Source: Bradyrhizobium algeriense (lineage in GTDB: Bacteria; Pseudomonadota; Alphaproteobacteria; Rhizobiales; Xanthobacteraceae). From it: a stretch of DNA of 48,712 nt. Made by a program: the position numbers and the translations under genes. Positions 23,063-30,956 of this stretch are shown here, piece by piece. Positions within the stretch are counted from its first letter, which is position 1. Each line of letters begins with the position of its first letter. Location: positions 1 through 48,712 of the forward strand of contig NZ_PYCN01000037.1 in the NCBI RefSeq assembly GCF_003062295.1. The letters are read 5' to 3'. The notes beneath the pieces were generated by a model, which was given only the letters and a program-made list of their open reading frames with translations, was not told the DNA's origin and searched no databases.

Positions 23063-23596
23063 GTGAGCAAAAACAACAACAAATCCGACAAAGTATCCGC
23101 CGAACTCGATACGCCGACCGACCTGCCGCAGGCCGCGGTGGACAAGATCTCCGCGTCGCTCAATACGTTGCTGGCGGATGCATTCGCCCTCTATCTGAAG
23201 ACCAAGAATTTCCACTGGCATGTCAGCGGCCGGCATTTCAACGACTATCATCTGATGCTGGACCAGCAGTCGGAGGCGATTTTCGCCACCACCGACCAAC
23301 TCGCCGAACGGGTGCGCAAGCTCGGCGGCACCACGCTGCGCTCGATCGGGCAGATCGCCAAGCTGCAGACCATCCAGGACAACAACGAGGCCTATGTGCC
23401 GCCGCGCGAAATGCTGCGCGAGCTGATGGAAGACAACAAGAAGATGGCCGCCGCGATGCGCAAGGCCCACAAGCTTTGCGACGATCATGAGGATTCCGGC
23501 AGCGCAAGCCTGCTCGAAGTCTTCATCGACGAGACCGAGCGCCGCACCTGGTTCCTGTTCGAGGCCAGCCGTCAGGAAGGCGCCAACGCGGCGTAA
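23063..23596 (+). CDS. dps: Dps-family DNA-protection/ferritin-like protein
   Basis: This dodecameric mini-ferritin oxidises Fe(II) with peroxide and shields DNA in starvation. The 177-residue product has the Dps signature KNFHWHVSGRHFNDYHLMLD. The ferroxidase ligands are His51, His63, Asp67 and Glu71. The N-terminus is Lys/Asn-rich, as in Dps proteins that bind DNA by their tails. The start is GTG at 23063 with GGAAGG 6 nt upstream; an upstream extension is not protein-like. It is monocistronic. No Fur or OxyR site was recognised in the short upstream gap. Confidence 0.94.
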   Translation: MSKNNNKSDKVSAELDTPTDLPQAAVDKISASLNTLLADAFALYLKTKNFHWHVSGRHFNDYHLMLDQQSEAIFATTDQLAERVRKLGGTTLRSIGQIAKLQTIQDNNEAYVPPREMLRELMEDNKKMAAAMRKAHKLCDDHEDSGSASLLEVFIDETERRTWFLFEASRQEGANAA

Positions 23597-23772
23597 AAGC
23601 CGGCTGCGAGTCGCAGACGCGCAGGGCCGGCTTTGCCATCCCCGCGTCCTGCGGCGGCTGCCTGGCGGACATTCCCGTCGCGTCGCGGTCGGTTTTGCGA
23701 TAGGCTGGCGCTGCGGCTTCGAACCGAAGCGGCAGTCCGAGAGCATTCGCTGCGATCCGAAGGAGGCGGGAG

Positions 23773-24081
23773 ATGCCTATCTCTTTCTCGATGATCGTTT
23801 TGAACTCGCAGTTGGTCGTTGCGGTGGCGGACGGAGTGCCGAACTTCAACATAGCGCGGAGTTGCAAGCTCGACGTTGCCGCCACCACCGGCCTCACCGT
23901 TGATCAGTCGATGAAGAGCTGCGTGAACGATGAACAGAAAGCGAAGCGGCAGCTCGCAAGCCAATGGTCGAAATTCCCCGCGCCGAGCCGGGCAAGCTGC
24001 ACCTCGCAAGAGAGCATCGGTGGCACGCCGAGCTACGTCAGCCTGCTGACCTGTCTGCAGATGGGTCAGTGGGTCAGGTGA
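23773..24081 (+). CDS. Exported small protein of unknown function (102 aa)
   Basis: This 102-residue product begins with a hydrophobic stretch (ISFSMIVLNSQLVVAVA) that may be a weak signal peptide or anchor. The conserved-looking part has Cys at SCKLD, MKSCVND, ASCTS and LTCLQM, with DEQKAKRQLASQW between. The four spaced cysteines suggest two disulfides in the periplasm. I recall similar hypothetical proteins in Bradyrhizobium but no function. ATG 23773 has AAGGAGGCGGG directly upstream. Flanking gaps hold nothing else recognisable. Confidence 0.68.
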   Translation: MPISFSMIVLNSQLVVAVADGVPNFNIARSCKLDVAATTGLTVDQSMKSCVNDEQKAKRQLASQWSKFPAPSRASCTSQESIGGTPSYVSLLTCLQMGQWVR

Positions 24082-24376
24082 ATAAGGTGATCTCGCCGTC
24101 AGTAGCCATGGCGAGCGTCATGGATGCACCGGAATCAGGCTCGGGACGTGATCGCTGAGCTGCTGGCCGCCGTCTCTAGCTAGCCGGTCCCGAAAAAGTC
24201 GGGCCCGCTTGCAAAAAAGCGCACGTCTTTAGATAGTACTGCAAGATTCCGATAATCAATTTAAGCGAGCCTGCGTGAGGCGTCGCTATGATGAAGGCCG
24301 CCCGATGAGCCCGTGCAGAATGATGCGGGTGCTACCGGGCCGTGTGTTGCCGGCTGTTCTGGTTTGGAATCGATCG
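24082..24376. other. Gene-free stretch
   Basis: About 295 bp with no convincing gene. An AT-rich part near 24220-24265 may hold the promoter of the following small gene. Confidence 0.5.
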
Positions 24377-24676
24377 ATGCAGAAAGTAATTGAATTTCGT
24401 GGCCCGAAGTCTGAGGCCGTGGCGGAGCCGCTGGCGGCGCCGCCGTCCATGGAACGGATATTGGCGGTGGTCAATTCATTGTCCCGCACCCTCGATTGCA
24501 TCAAGACCATGTGCGCGACCGAGCCGAACGGGCCGGTCCGCGACAAGCTGGAGACGGAACGGGCAAATCTTGTCATCGGGCTTTTCGTCGCCCGGGTCGC
24601 CGCGATGCGCGTTTCCTCAGGCGAGCCGCTACCGGATTCAGCCGACTCAAACCTGCCGGCCGCCAGTCGCCGTTGA
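24377..24676 (+). CDS. Hypothetical protein (99 aa)
   Basis: This 99-residue cytosolic protein starts MQKVIEFRGPKS. The middle is helical, with ERILAVVNSLSRTLDCIKTM and VRDKLETERANLVIGLFVAR, and the C-terminus is polar. There is no motif I recognise. ATG 24377 is chosen over in-frame starts further left because the product there begins a regular protein-like sequence; the ribosome site is weak (GGAATCG). It converges on the Crp/Fnr gene, with 13 bp between stops. Confidence 0.55.
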   Translation: MQKVIEFRGPKSEAVAEPLAAPPSMERILAVVNSLSRTLDCIKTMCATEPNGPVRDKLETERANLVIGLFVARVAAMRVSSGEPLPDSADSNLPAASRR

Positions 24677-24689
24677 ACACCGCAATGCT

Positions 24690-25388
24690 CTAATCGAGCG
24701 GGCCCAGCAGTTCTTCGTAGCGCTTCTCGATGCGCTCGTAACAGTCGCATGAGACGGCGTGCAGCCCCTTGGCGTCGAGGATGGAGATGCGGCCGCGGCC
24801 GATCTGGATGAGGCCGGCATTCTGCAGCGTGCGCTCGACCAGATTGATGGTGGTGCGCTGGACCCCGAGCATCTGCCCGAAGAACTCCTGGGTCAGGCGG
24901 ATGTCGTTGCTGCCCAACCGTTTCCGGCACTGCATGAGCCAGCGCGCAGCGCGGCTTTCCACCTGGTGCAACGCCTGACAGGCGGTCGATTGCTGCGACT
25001 GCGCGAGCAAGGAGAGATCGAACAGTGCAACGATCTTGCGAAAGCTATCGCTCTCCCGTCCGGCCCGATGAACTTCCGCGGCGGGGATGCGGACGGCTTC
25101 GCCGGCGACCTGTACGATCGAATCTGCAAACGACGTCGTGATGCCGTGGATGGTGGAGGATCCGATCATGCCCTCGCGGCCGACGATCGAGGTCTCGGCG
25201 GTCGAGCCCTGATCGGTACTGGCGAGAACGGAAATGATGCAGGAGCGTGGGAAATAGGCGAACTCGATGTCCAACGAAGAGCCGTGGAGCAGTTCGCCAT
25301 GCTCGACGGATATCGTCCGCATGTGCGGTTTCAGCATGGCCAGCGCTGAAGCATCCAGCTTACTCAGGAGGTGATTTTCAGTGGCCAT
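24690..25388 (-). CDS. Crp/Fnr family transcriptional regulator
   Basis: This cyclic-nucleotide-binding-fold regulator has 232 residues. The N-terminal beta-barrel runs over about 10-130. The C-terminal winged HTH follows at LTQEFFGQMLGVQRTTINLVE and ends GRISILDAKGL. It lacks the N-terminal cysteine cluster of FNR, and the residues that bind cAMP are not evident, so the effector is unknown. It resembles the large group of rhizobial Crp/Fnr paralogues with ESRAARWLM before the HTH. ATG 25388 has CAGGAG 7 nt upstream. It is divergent from the zinc-ribbon gene, with two direct repeats between. Confidence 0.9.
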   Translation of the reverse strand: MATENHLLSKLDASALAMLKPHMRTISVEHGELLHGSSLDIEFAYFPRSCIISVLASTDQGSTAETSIVGREGMIGSSTIHGITTSFADSIVQVAGEAVRIPAAEVHRAGRESDSFRKIVALFDLSLLAQSQQSTACQALHQVESRAARWLMQCRKRLGSNDIRLTQEFFGQMLGVQRTTINLVERTLQNAGLIQIGRGRISILDAKGLHAVSCDCYERIEKRYEELLGPLD

Positions 25389-25515
25389 TAGGAGCTCCTG
25401 CACAAGCTAGGCGGGAGCTTCAACTCTCTCTGTCACCGATGCCTGCGGCTCGATCCGGCGATAGACCCACACTGGGCGCAACTAACGGAAATAGCTAATT
25501 AATTCTCGGCAGATA

Positions 25516-25580
25516 GTCGGGTATCGGACAGTTCGGCGGATATATTTGCAGCTACAATGCAGAGTGTCGGGTATTGGACG
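25516..25580. promoter_or_regulatory. Two 14-bp direct repeats spaced exactly 50 bp
   Basis: GTCGGGTATCGGAC (25516-25529) and GTCGGGTATTGGAC (25566-25579) differ at one base and lie in the divergent Crp/Fnr–zinc-ribbon gap. Start-to-start distance is 50 bp, near five helical turns, as for paired operator sites. They are not TTGA-N6-TCAA Crp/Fnr sites. Confidence 0.45.
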
Positions 25581-25681
25581 GATCCAACGGCGTTTTCATT
25601 GGTTAAATAGCGCCTTGTGAATGGTTGTCGGCGTGCGAACTGCAAGCGTCGATAGGTTCAACTCAACGCTGGGTGAGTGTC

Positions 25682-25912
25682 ATGCTAGCCCCGGAAAGAC
25701 CCCCTCCAGAGCTTCTGCCGATGCGGCCGCGTTGCCCGGATTGCGAGGCGCGGATGATCACGACCGCCATTTCGGATGGGCCGGAAGGTTTGGAGCAGCG
25801 CACGTTCGAATGCGCACAATGCGGCCACACCGAAACCAGGACGATGGCGTACGATCCGCTCAAATCCAACGCCGTTGGCTGGCTCGAAAGCGAATTGCGG
25901 CGCCCCAAATGA
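25682..25912 (+). CDS. Small zinc-ribbon protein (76 aa)
   Basis: This 76-residue protein has two CxxC knuckles, RCPDCEAR near residue 16 and ECAQCGHTET near 43. They form a rubredoxin-like zinc ribbon, followed by a short helical tail (WLESELRRPK). Such proteins may bind nucleic acid or a partner protein; nothing more specific is visible. ATG 25682 is preceded by GGGTGAG; the Met before RPRCPDC is an alternative start. The gene precedes a cupin remnant that lies on the opposite strand. Confidence 0.72.
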   Translation: MLAPERPPPELLPMRPRCPDCEARMITTAISDGPEGLEQRTFECAQCGHTETRTMAYDPLKSNAVGWLESELRRPK

Positions 25913-25925
25913 TGGCCGGGTTCGC

Positions 25926-26010
25926 TTAGGCCGTGCTGCGCTTCCATAGCTTCACCAGCGGGCCATCTTCGCCGCGCACCGGGTCGTGCGAGCGGCCGCC
26001 GACAATATCT
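25926..26010 (-). pseudogene. C-terminal remnant of a cupin gene
   Basis: The minus-strand frame ends DPVRGEDGPLVKLWKRSTA-stop. The intact cupin at 29579 ends DPIMGADGPLVRLWKRSTR-stop. The match covers about 20 residues and extends at DNA level over some 45 bp (about 25931-25976 against 29582-29627). Upstream of this the frame loses similarity and no start is present. It is a truncated copy left 14 bp beyond the zinc-ribbon gene. Confidence 0.7.
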
Positions 26011-26086
26011 CCGCACGGGCGTGAGGGGTCTTTCTCCGCGAAAGACCCCTTGGCTTGATCCTGCCTTCACACCGCGCCGGCTGGCT

Positions 26087-27529
26087 TCATTTCGCGGCCA
26101 CGATTGCCGGCGGCTTCCATGTGCCTTCGCCCGCAGGCAGGACCGACGGTGCTTCGGTCCTCGGCCAGTAGAGGCGCATCACGAGGTACATTTCGCCGTT
26201 CGGCGCCGGCAACCAGTTGGATTCCTTGTCGGCGCCGGGTGATTCTTTCTGGAGATGCAGCGTGAGAGAACCGTCCGGATTCTTCTTCATGCCGGGCAGC
26301 ATCGGTGAATTGATCAGGTATCGATTGATCGGATTCTCGATCAGCAGCTGGCTCCTGCCGTCATACATCGTCACCGACCAGAAGGCTTCCACCGGCGGAT
26401 ATTGTCCGGCGGGGAAAGTGATGGTGTATTTGTGTTTGGAGGCATCGAGCGCTTCGCCGTCGGCGAGCGTTTTGGTCATTGGATAGACGGCTTCCGCGGC
26501 GTCATTGCCGTAAATGCCGCCTTTGGCGGCGGCAGCGCGCTTCAGCCAATCACCGCTATAGAACAGCCGGTCTCCGAACAGCGATCCGATTTTCCATCCG
26601 TTTACGTCCTTCTGACCGCTGGCGAGATACTTCTCGACCTTTTCTTCGCCGTCTTTCATCCCCAGTCCGATTTCAACCTTGTGCGTCAGCGGAAGATCCT
26701 TGAACTCGAATGTCTTGCCCGCGCCGACGCCGATGCGCGCGAGTTTTTCGCGAATGGCGCGTTCTTCCGGCCCAGCTGGCGCAAACTGCAGAGCGAAATC
26801 GAGGTATTCGAAGAAGTTCTTCTTCACCAACGCAGCATCGGCCTTGGGAAAGTCGATCGCTGCTGCACCGGTCGTTGCTGGCTGCTTGATATAGGCCGAC
26901 AGGGGCTGCGCCTTGTAGCCCGCCTGAACCTTTACGACATTGGGCATATCTTCCGGATTGAAGAGCTGAGTGCGAATGGCCGCGAAGGCAAACTGCGTTG
27001 AAGACTGAAAGACCTTTTGAATTCCGGGCGGAGTGGCTCCCTGCCAGTTCGGCCCAACGACCATGTAATCTCCGGCGTCGCTACCGGTCGCGCGGCTCCC
27101 GATATAACCAAAATTGAACGTGTTGCCGTCGATCAGCTGCACTGTGTAATAGCGAGTCTTTTCCACGGCCGGCACAGAAACAACCATTGGTTCGGCGCGC
27201 AGATCAAACCATAAGGTGGAATATGGGGTGTCGCTGTTGGGCGTCACGACAGCGGTATCTTTGTACGTCGCGACATACGCCAGGTTTTTGATCTGATTGA
27301 ACGGCGCCTTAAACTGGCTGTTCTTCGCGTCCACGGCGAACTCATACATCACAGCGTAGTTCATCACGATGGGCAGCCCATAGATGAAGCCTTCCTCGGC
27401 GATGGCCCTGGCCTCGCGGATGTCAGGCCATTCCGCTTTCGCCTGCGCGTTGGCCGGGACGGGCGTCGTTGTCGTGACAATGAGTGCCGCAAGTGCTGCG
27501 GAACGAAGAATATCGCGTTTCGTCAACAT
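26087..27529 (-). CDS. Exported DUF1254/DUF1214 protein (480 aa)
   Basis: This secreted protein has 480 residues and a signal peptide (TKRDILRSAALAALIVTTTT, cleavage near ANAQA). A DUF1254 domain follows (EGFIYGLPIVMNYAVMYEF, TPNSDTPYSTLWFDLRAEP), then a DUF1214 domain in the last third (ITFPAGQYPPVEAFWSVTMY, LLIENPINRYLINS). The family is widespread in proteobacteria but has no settled function. It is second in a pair with a paralogue 77 bp upstream, separated by a perfect hairpin. Its 3' side faces a cupin remnant. The start is the first ATG of the signal peptide. Confidence 0.9.
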   Translation of the reverse strand: MLTKRDILRSAALAALIVTTTTPVPANAQAKAEWPDIREARAIAEEGFIYGLPIVMNYAVMYEFAVDAKNSQFKAPFNQIKNLAYVATYKDTAVVTPNSDTPYSTLWFDLRAEPMVVSVPAVEKTRYYTVQLIDGNTFNFGYIGSRATGSDAGDYMVVGPNWQGATPPGIQKVFQSSTQFAFAAIRTQLFNPEDMPNVVKVQAGYKAQPLSAYIKQPATTGAAAIDFPKADAALVKKNFFEYLDFALQFAPAGPEERAIREKLARIGVGAGKTFEFKDLPLTHKVEIGLGMKDGEEKVEKYLASGQKDVNGWKIGSLFGDRLFYSGDWLKRAAAAKGGIYGNDAAEAVYPMTKTLADGEALDASKHKYTITFPAGQYPPVEAFWSVTMYDGRSQLLIENPINRYLINSPMLPGMKKNPDGSLTLHLQKESPGADKESNWLPAPNGEMYLVMRLYWPRTEAPSVLPAGEGTWKPPAIVAAK

Positions 27530-27571
27530 GATGCCGTCTCCTCTTGGGGATGATTGTGTTGGGCGGTCGGT

Positions 27572-27593
27572 CGCCGGCGCCGGAGCGCCGGCG
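27572..27593. promoter_or_regulatory. Perfect 9-bp hairpin between the two DUF1254 genes
   Basis: CGCCGGCGC pairs with GCGCCGGCG across a CGGA tetraloop in the 77-bp intercistronic gap. There is no T-run on the coding strand. It could stabilise or process a shared mRNA and set unequal expression of the pair. Confidence 0.5.
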
Positions 27594-27606
27594 TGCCGTC
27601 AACTTT

Positions 27607-29070
27607 TTATTGGGCTGACAAGCCCACCGTTGTCGGCGTCTTCACGACCGGCGGGGGATTCCATTTTCCGGTCAGCGCCTCCGACTTCGGACTGTAGATG
27701 CGCATGGTCAGGTTGAAGGCTCCCTTCGGCGCCGGAAGCCAGTTGGCTTCCATGTCCTTGCCGGGACTTTCGTTCTGAATGTAGAGCTCAAGCGAGCCGT
27801 CGGCATTTTGCTTGAACGGCATCCAGCTGGAGACCGCAAACCGGTTCAGCACGTTGCCGACCTGGAATCCCTGGGGATCGTAGAGGGTGATCGACCAGAA
27901 CGCATTGGTCGGCGGGGCGGCGCCCTTCTCGAACGTGATGGTGTATTTGTTCGCGCCGTCGAGCGGCTTGCCGGACTCGTCGCCGAGATTGAGCGGATAG
28001 ATGGCGTCCTCCGGCAGGTTCGCACCGAGTCCGAGTTGAGCGACGATCGCCCGCTTCAAATAGTAGTTGCCGTAGACGCCCATCGTATCGGTGTTCATCG
28101 ACCAGCCATTGGCAACGCGCGCCAGTGTCGGCACCTTCCACGCCATCAGCTTCTGCGCGTCCTGCGGCGCGGTCTCCAAGGCTCGTTGCACGACCGGATC
28201 GAGCTTGCCGATGTCGAAGCTCTTCCCCGGCTCGATGCCGATTTTCTTCATCTGCGCGATGATCGGCTCGTCGGTGACGTGCGGCGGATGAAGCTTGAGC
28301 AACTCCGCGGCATAAGCGAAATACACGCCCGCCGACATGGTATCGACCTGGGTCTTTGGCGGCGTCTTCATGTCGACGCTGGGGTCGATCTTGACCTCGA
28401 CCGGCTTCGGCGTCTTGCCGAATTCCGAAAGCAGGGTGACCTTGTAGCCGGCCTGGATCTTGTGAACCGCAGCGTAATCCGCCGGGCCGTCCGTCTTGGT
28501 GCGGCCGATCACCCAGACATAAGGCGTTGGCGCCTCGATCCGCTGGGTATCTTTTGGAAGCTTGAACTCCTCGGCGAACCTGTCACGCAGATCCGGCCGC
28601 CAGCCCGCGGGCGTTATCAGAAAGGTCCCCGCCTTGGTGCCCGTCGTCCGCCAGCCCGGTGACGCAAAGACATCGGTCCACATGTCGAGCATCGGCAGCA
28701 GGTAGTAGCGTCCGTCGGTATCCGGAACCGAAATGACGACGGGCTCCCTGGTCATGTCCAGCCATGAAGAGGAATACAGGGTGTCGAAATTGGTTCGCAC
28801 GACACCTTTGAAATCGGCCGGCGGGTATTCGCGCACGTTGACGAACGTGTTCATCGGGCCCTTGAAGGCGTCCTTGCCTTGTTCGACGTTTGTGAACTGC
28901 TTGCGGGACAGATCCATCGACATGATGGAGTAGAAGTAAACATAGGCGTCGACCGCAATGGCGTGCGCCTCCTGTTCGGTGACGGGCGCAGTCGATTGCG
29001 CGAGCGCCACCGGCGCAGCCGCGGCGCCGAGGCAGAGAGACAATGTCAGCGTCAGAATTCCTCGAAACAT
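27607..29070 (-). CDS. Exported DUF1254/DUF1214 protein (487 aa)
   Basis: This paralogue of the next gene has 487 residues. A signal peptide (ILTLTLSLCLGAAAAPVALA, cleavage near ALAQS) is followed by DUF1254 (AHAIAVDAYVYFYSIMSMD, RTNFDTLYSSSWLDMTREP). DUF1214 follows (YTITFEKGAAPPTNAFWSI, GNVLNRFAVSSWMPFKQ). The ATG has GAGGAGG 8 nt upstream, so this is the operon head. Differences from its neighbour are large enough to suggest an old duplication. Function is unknown. A cupin gene lies 508 bp upstream, with a cupin remnant at the far end of the pair. Confidence 0.9.
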   Translation of the reverse strand: MFRGILTLTLSLCLGAAAAPVALAQSTAPVTEQEAHAIAVDAYVYFYSIMSMDLSRKQFTNVEQGKDAFKGPMNTFVNVREYPPADFKGVVRTNFDTLYSSSWLDMTREPVVISVPDTDGRYYLLPMLDMWTDVFASPGWRTTGTKAGTFLITPAGWRPDLRDRFAEEFKLPKDTQRIEAPTPYVWVIGRTKTDGPADYAAVHKIQAGYKVTLLSEFGKTPKPVEVKIDPSVDMKTPPKTQVDTMSAGVYFAYAAELLKLHPPHVTDEPIIAQMKKIGIEPGKSFDIGKLDPVVQRALETAPQDAQKLMAWKVPTLARVANGWSMNTDTMGVYGNYYLKRAIVAQLGLGANLPEDAIYPLNLGDESGKPLDGANKYTITFEKGAAPPTNAFWSITLYDPQGFQVGNVLNRFAVSSWMPFKQNADGSLELYIQNESPGKDMEANWLPAPKGAFNLTMRIYSPKSEALTGKWNPPPVVKTPTTVGLSAQ

Positions 29071-29578
29071 GTCGAATCCTCCTCTTCTGATGTCTGCTGT
29101 GGTTGTTTGTGAGAAGCTCGGAGCATCTGGTGTCGTCAGGTGATGCGTATGACCTCCATTGCCTTTGCAGGAATGCAGCGGGGAACGCGGAAGCGCTGTC
29201 GCTCCCTGCGATGAATTGAATCACGTGTCTTAACGGGTCATCGGCAGCTAAAACGCCGCGGCGTATGCTGACTTAAATCAAGGTTCTCGGAAAAGTGATG
29301 CCAGCAGGCTTAACGAAGGGTATCGAAACTACCTCCACGTGCGGCAGCTTAGCACGGGCAGGAAATAGTGGTAAGTCGTGGCAGTCATTCGTGGCGGCGG
29401 CGGATGGGCCGAATGGTCAGTTGCGCTTCCATAATCACCAGGCAGGCCATAATCACCAGGCAGGCCTTGGCCTCAAATGCGGGAGATCGATGCGGCTGGC
29501 TTCCGGCGAGCAGGCAGCGGAGGTTTCAGCCAACGCGAACTTGCCGATCGCCCGCCGCGGCTGACGGTCTCGGCCGCA
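29071..29578. other. Gene-free stretch with an 18-bp tandem duplication
   Basis: 508 bp with no convincing gene. An exact 18-bp duplication (CCATAATCACCAGGCAGG) occupies 29429-29464. The promoter of the DUF1254 pair should lie at its left side. Confidence 0.6.
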
Positions 29579-30112
29579 CTACCGCGTGCTGCGCTTCCAC
29601 AGTCTGACCAGCGGGCCGTCCGCGCCCATGATCGGATCGGTGTTCGGCAGTTTTACTTCCGGAATCGTCTTCAGTGCCTTTGCGTGGTTCTCCGGCGTCG
29701 GCCGCGTGATCTGCATCGGTGGTCCCGGCGGATAGGCGCCGACCACGCAAAAGTCTTCGCTTGCCGAGATCAACTGGTGGCCGGTTCCCGCGGGCAGGAT
29801 CGCGACGTCGCCGGCCGAGATATCGAGTGCCTTGCCGTGGTCGCCGCCGAACTGCACGCGCGCGTGCCCACGGGCGACGCCGAGCGCTTCATGCACCGTC
29901 GAATGGTAGTGCGGATAGTCGTAGACGCCGTTGCGCCACATCGCGCCCCAGCCATTGGCGCCGAACAGCCCCTCGATGGTCTTTTCGGGGTGATCGTTCG
30001 CCACATCCACCGCACCCTTGTAAACCAGGAACGGCATCGGGTTGTTGGGAACGAGGCCGTCATCGGCGAAGACGAAAGCGAGCGGTTCGATGTCGGCGCT
30101 GACGACGGGCAT
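29579..30112 (-). CDS. YjlB-like cupin protein
   Basis: This single-domain cupin has 177 residues. The metal-binding cupin motif 1 is YPHYHSTVHEALGVARGHA and motif 2 is GDVAILPAGTGHQLI, as in YjlB-type cupins. The His, His, Glu and His ligands of a typical cupin metal site are present. The reaction is unknown. ATG 30112 is used: GGAGA lies 7 nt upstream, while the ATG at 30118 overlaps that site. A C-terminal copy of this gene survives as a remnant at 25926. It follows the thioesterase gene by 89 bp on the same strand. Confidence 0.85.
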   Translation of the reverse strand: MPVVSADIEPLAFVFADDGLVPNNPMPFLVYKGAVDVANDHPEKTIEGLFGANGWGAMWRNGVYDYPHYHSTVHEALGVARGHARVQFGGDHGKALDISAGDVAILPAGTGHQLISASEDFCVVGAYPPGPPMQITRPTPENHAKALKTIPEVKLPNTDPIMGADGPLVRLWKRSTR

Positions 30113-30201
30113 GATCATTCTCCGAAATCGTAGCACTCCGCAAACAATTGGTGGGCACGCTTCGCTTTGCCCGCCTACAAATTCAAACCGTTGTCCGCCG
30201 C

Positions 30202-30663
30202 TCACGTTCCCTTTGGAATCTCGAAAACCAGGCACGTCGTCGTCGCATGCGCGAGCAGGCGGCCCGTGGCGTCGGTGATGCGCGCCTCGGCGGTGGCGGC
30301 GCGGCGGCCGACGCTGAGCGTCTTGCCCTCGCTGCGAACGGGCCCGGTATCTTCGGTCATGCCCTTGATGAACGAGATCTTGAATTCGAGCGTGGTGTAG
30401 CCGGTGCCGGCAGGCAGCGCGGTGTGGACCGCGAGCCCCATCGCGGAATCCAGCAGGATCGCGGCATAGCCGCCGTGCACTGAGCCGATCGGGTTGTAAT
30501 GCCTGAAGCCAGGCACGCTGTGGAATATGACATGGCCATGCTCGGCCGTGGAATCGAACGGTTCAACGTTCTGCATGATCGGCGGGGCGGGCAATCTGCC
30601 GTCGAAGATGGCGCGGACGAAGTCGAGGCCGGACATCGCGGCCATCACGTGGGTTGGTGTCAC
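30202..30663 (-). CDS. PaaI-type hotdog thioesterase, possible 5' frameshift
   Basis: This acyl-CoA thioesterase-like protein has 153 residues. The hotdog signature is SVHGGYAAILLDSAMG, followed by TLEFKISFIKGMTEDTGPV. It probably hydrolyses aryl- or acyl-CoA esters in the cytosol. The only start in this frame is GTG 30663. A better start, ATG 30703 with AGGAA upstream and a TATAAT beyond, lies one base out of frame. It would read MDDSTAAP and join the protein at PKVEYGV if one base of the C5A3 run were absent. The gene may thus carry a natural or sequencing frameshift at its 5' end. Confidence 0.82.
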   Translation of the reverse strand: MTPTHVMAAMSGLDFVRAIFDGRLPAPPIMQNVEPFDSTAEHGHVIFHSVPGFRHYNPIGSVHGGYAAILLDSAMGLAVHTALPAGTGYTTLEFKISFIKGMTEDTGPVRSEGKTLSVGRRAATAEARITDATGRLLAHATTTCLVFEIPKGT

Positions 30664-30725
30664 GCCGTATTCAACCTTTGGGGGCGGCGGTGCTATCGTC
30701 CATGACGTATTCCTGTCGTTACAAT

Positions 30726-30743
30726 TATGATCATCATATTATA
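30726..30743 (-). promoter_or_regulatory. TATAAT and dyad upstream of the thioesterase gene
   Basis: A perfect TATAAT on the minus strand (forward 30738-30743) is followed by a 13-bp palindrome TATGATGATCATA (forward 30726-30738). No clear -35 was found at 16-18 nt. This is a likely -10 with an operator-like dyad next to it. Confidence 0.4.
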
Positions 30744-30776
30744 CCGCGTGGCGGAGCGCTAGTGCGGCAAAATCTC

Positions 30777-30914
30777 CGTCATGGCCGGGCAAAGCCGTCC
30801 GGAGGACGGCGTCGCTTCCGCTCGCGTCTGAATCTGGCAGCGAGGACGTAAAGACATGGATGCCCGGGACATCTAGCGCGAAGACGCGCTTCGCGCTTCT
30901 GCCCGGGCATGACG
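30777..30914. repeat. Palindromic intergenic repeat, CGTCATG-family copy 1
   Basis: Ends are CGTCATGGCCGGGC and GCCCGGGCATGACG. The inside holds GGATGCCCGGGACATC and the hairpin AAGACGCGCTTCGCGCTTCT. Two further copies lie at 35541 and 42899. The family is mosaic: ends and blocks recur with different internal hairpins. Confidence 0.85.
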
Positions 30915-30956
30915 ATGTGGATAGAGATATGTCGTGCAGCGTTCAGCGAAAGCGCA

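Noticed and set aside
29295..29564. 89-codon plus-strand frame
   Set aside because: Composition is not protein-like, and it includes an 18-bp duplication (HNHQAG repeated) that looks like slippage in non-coding DNA.
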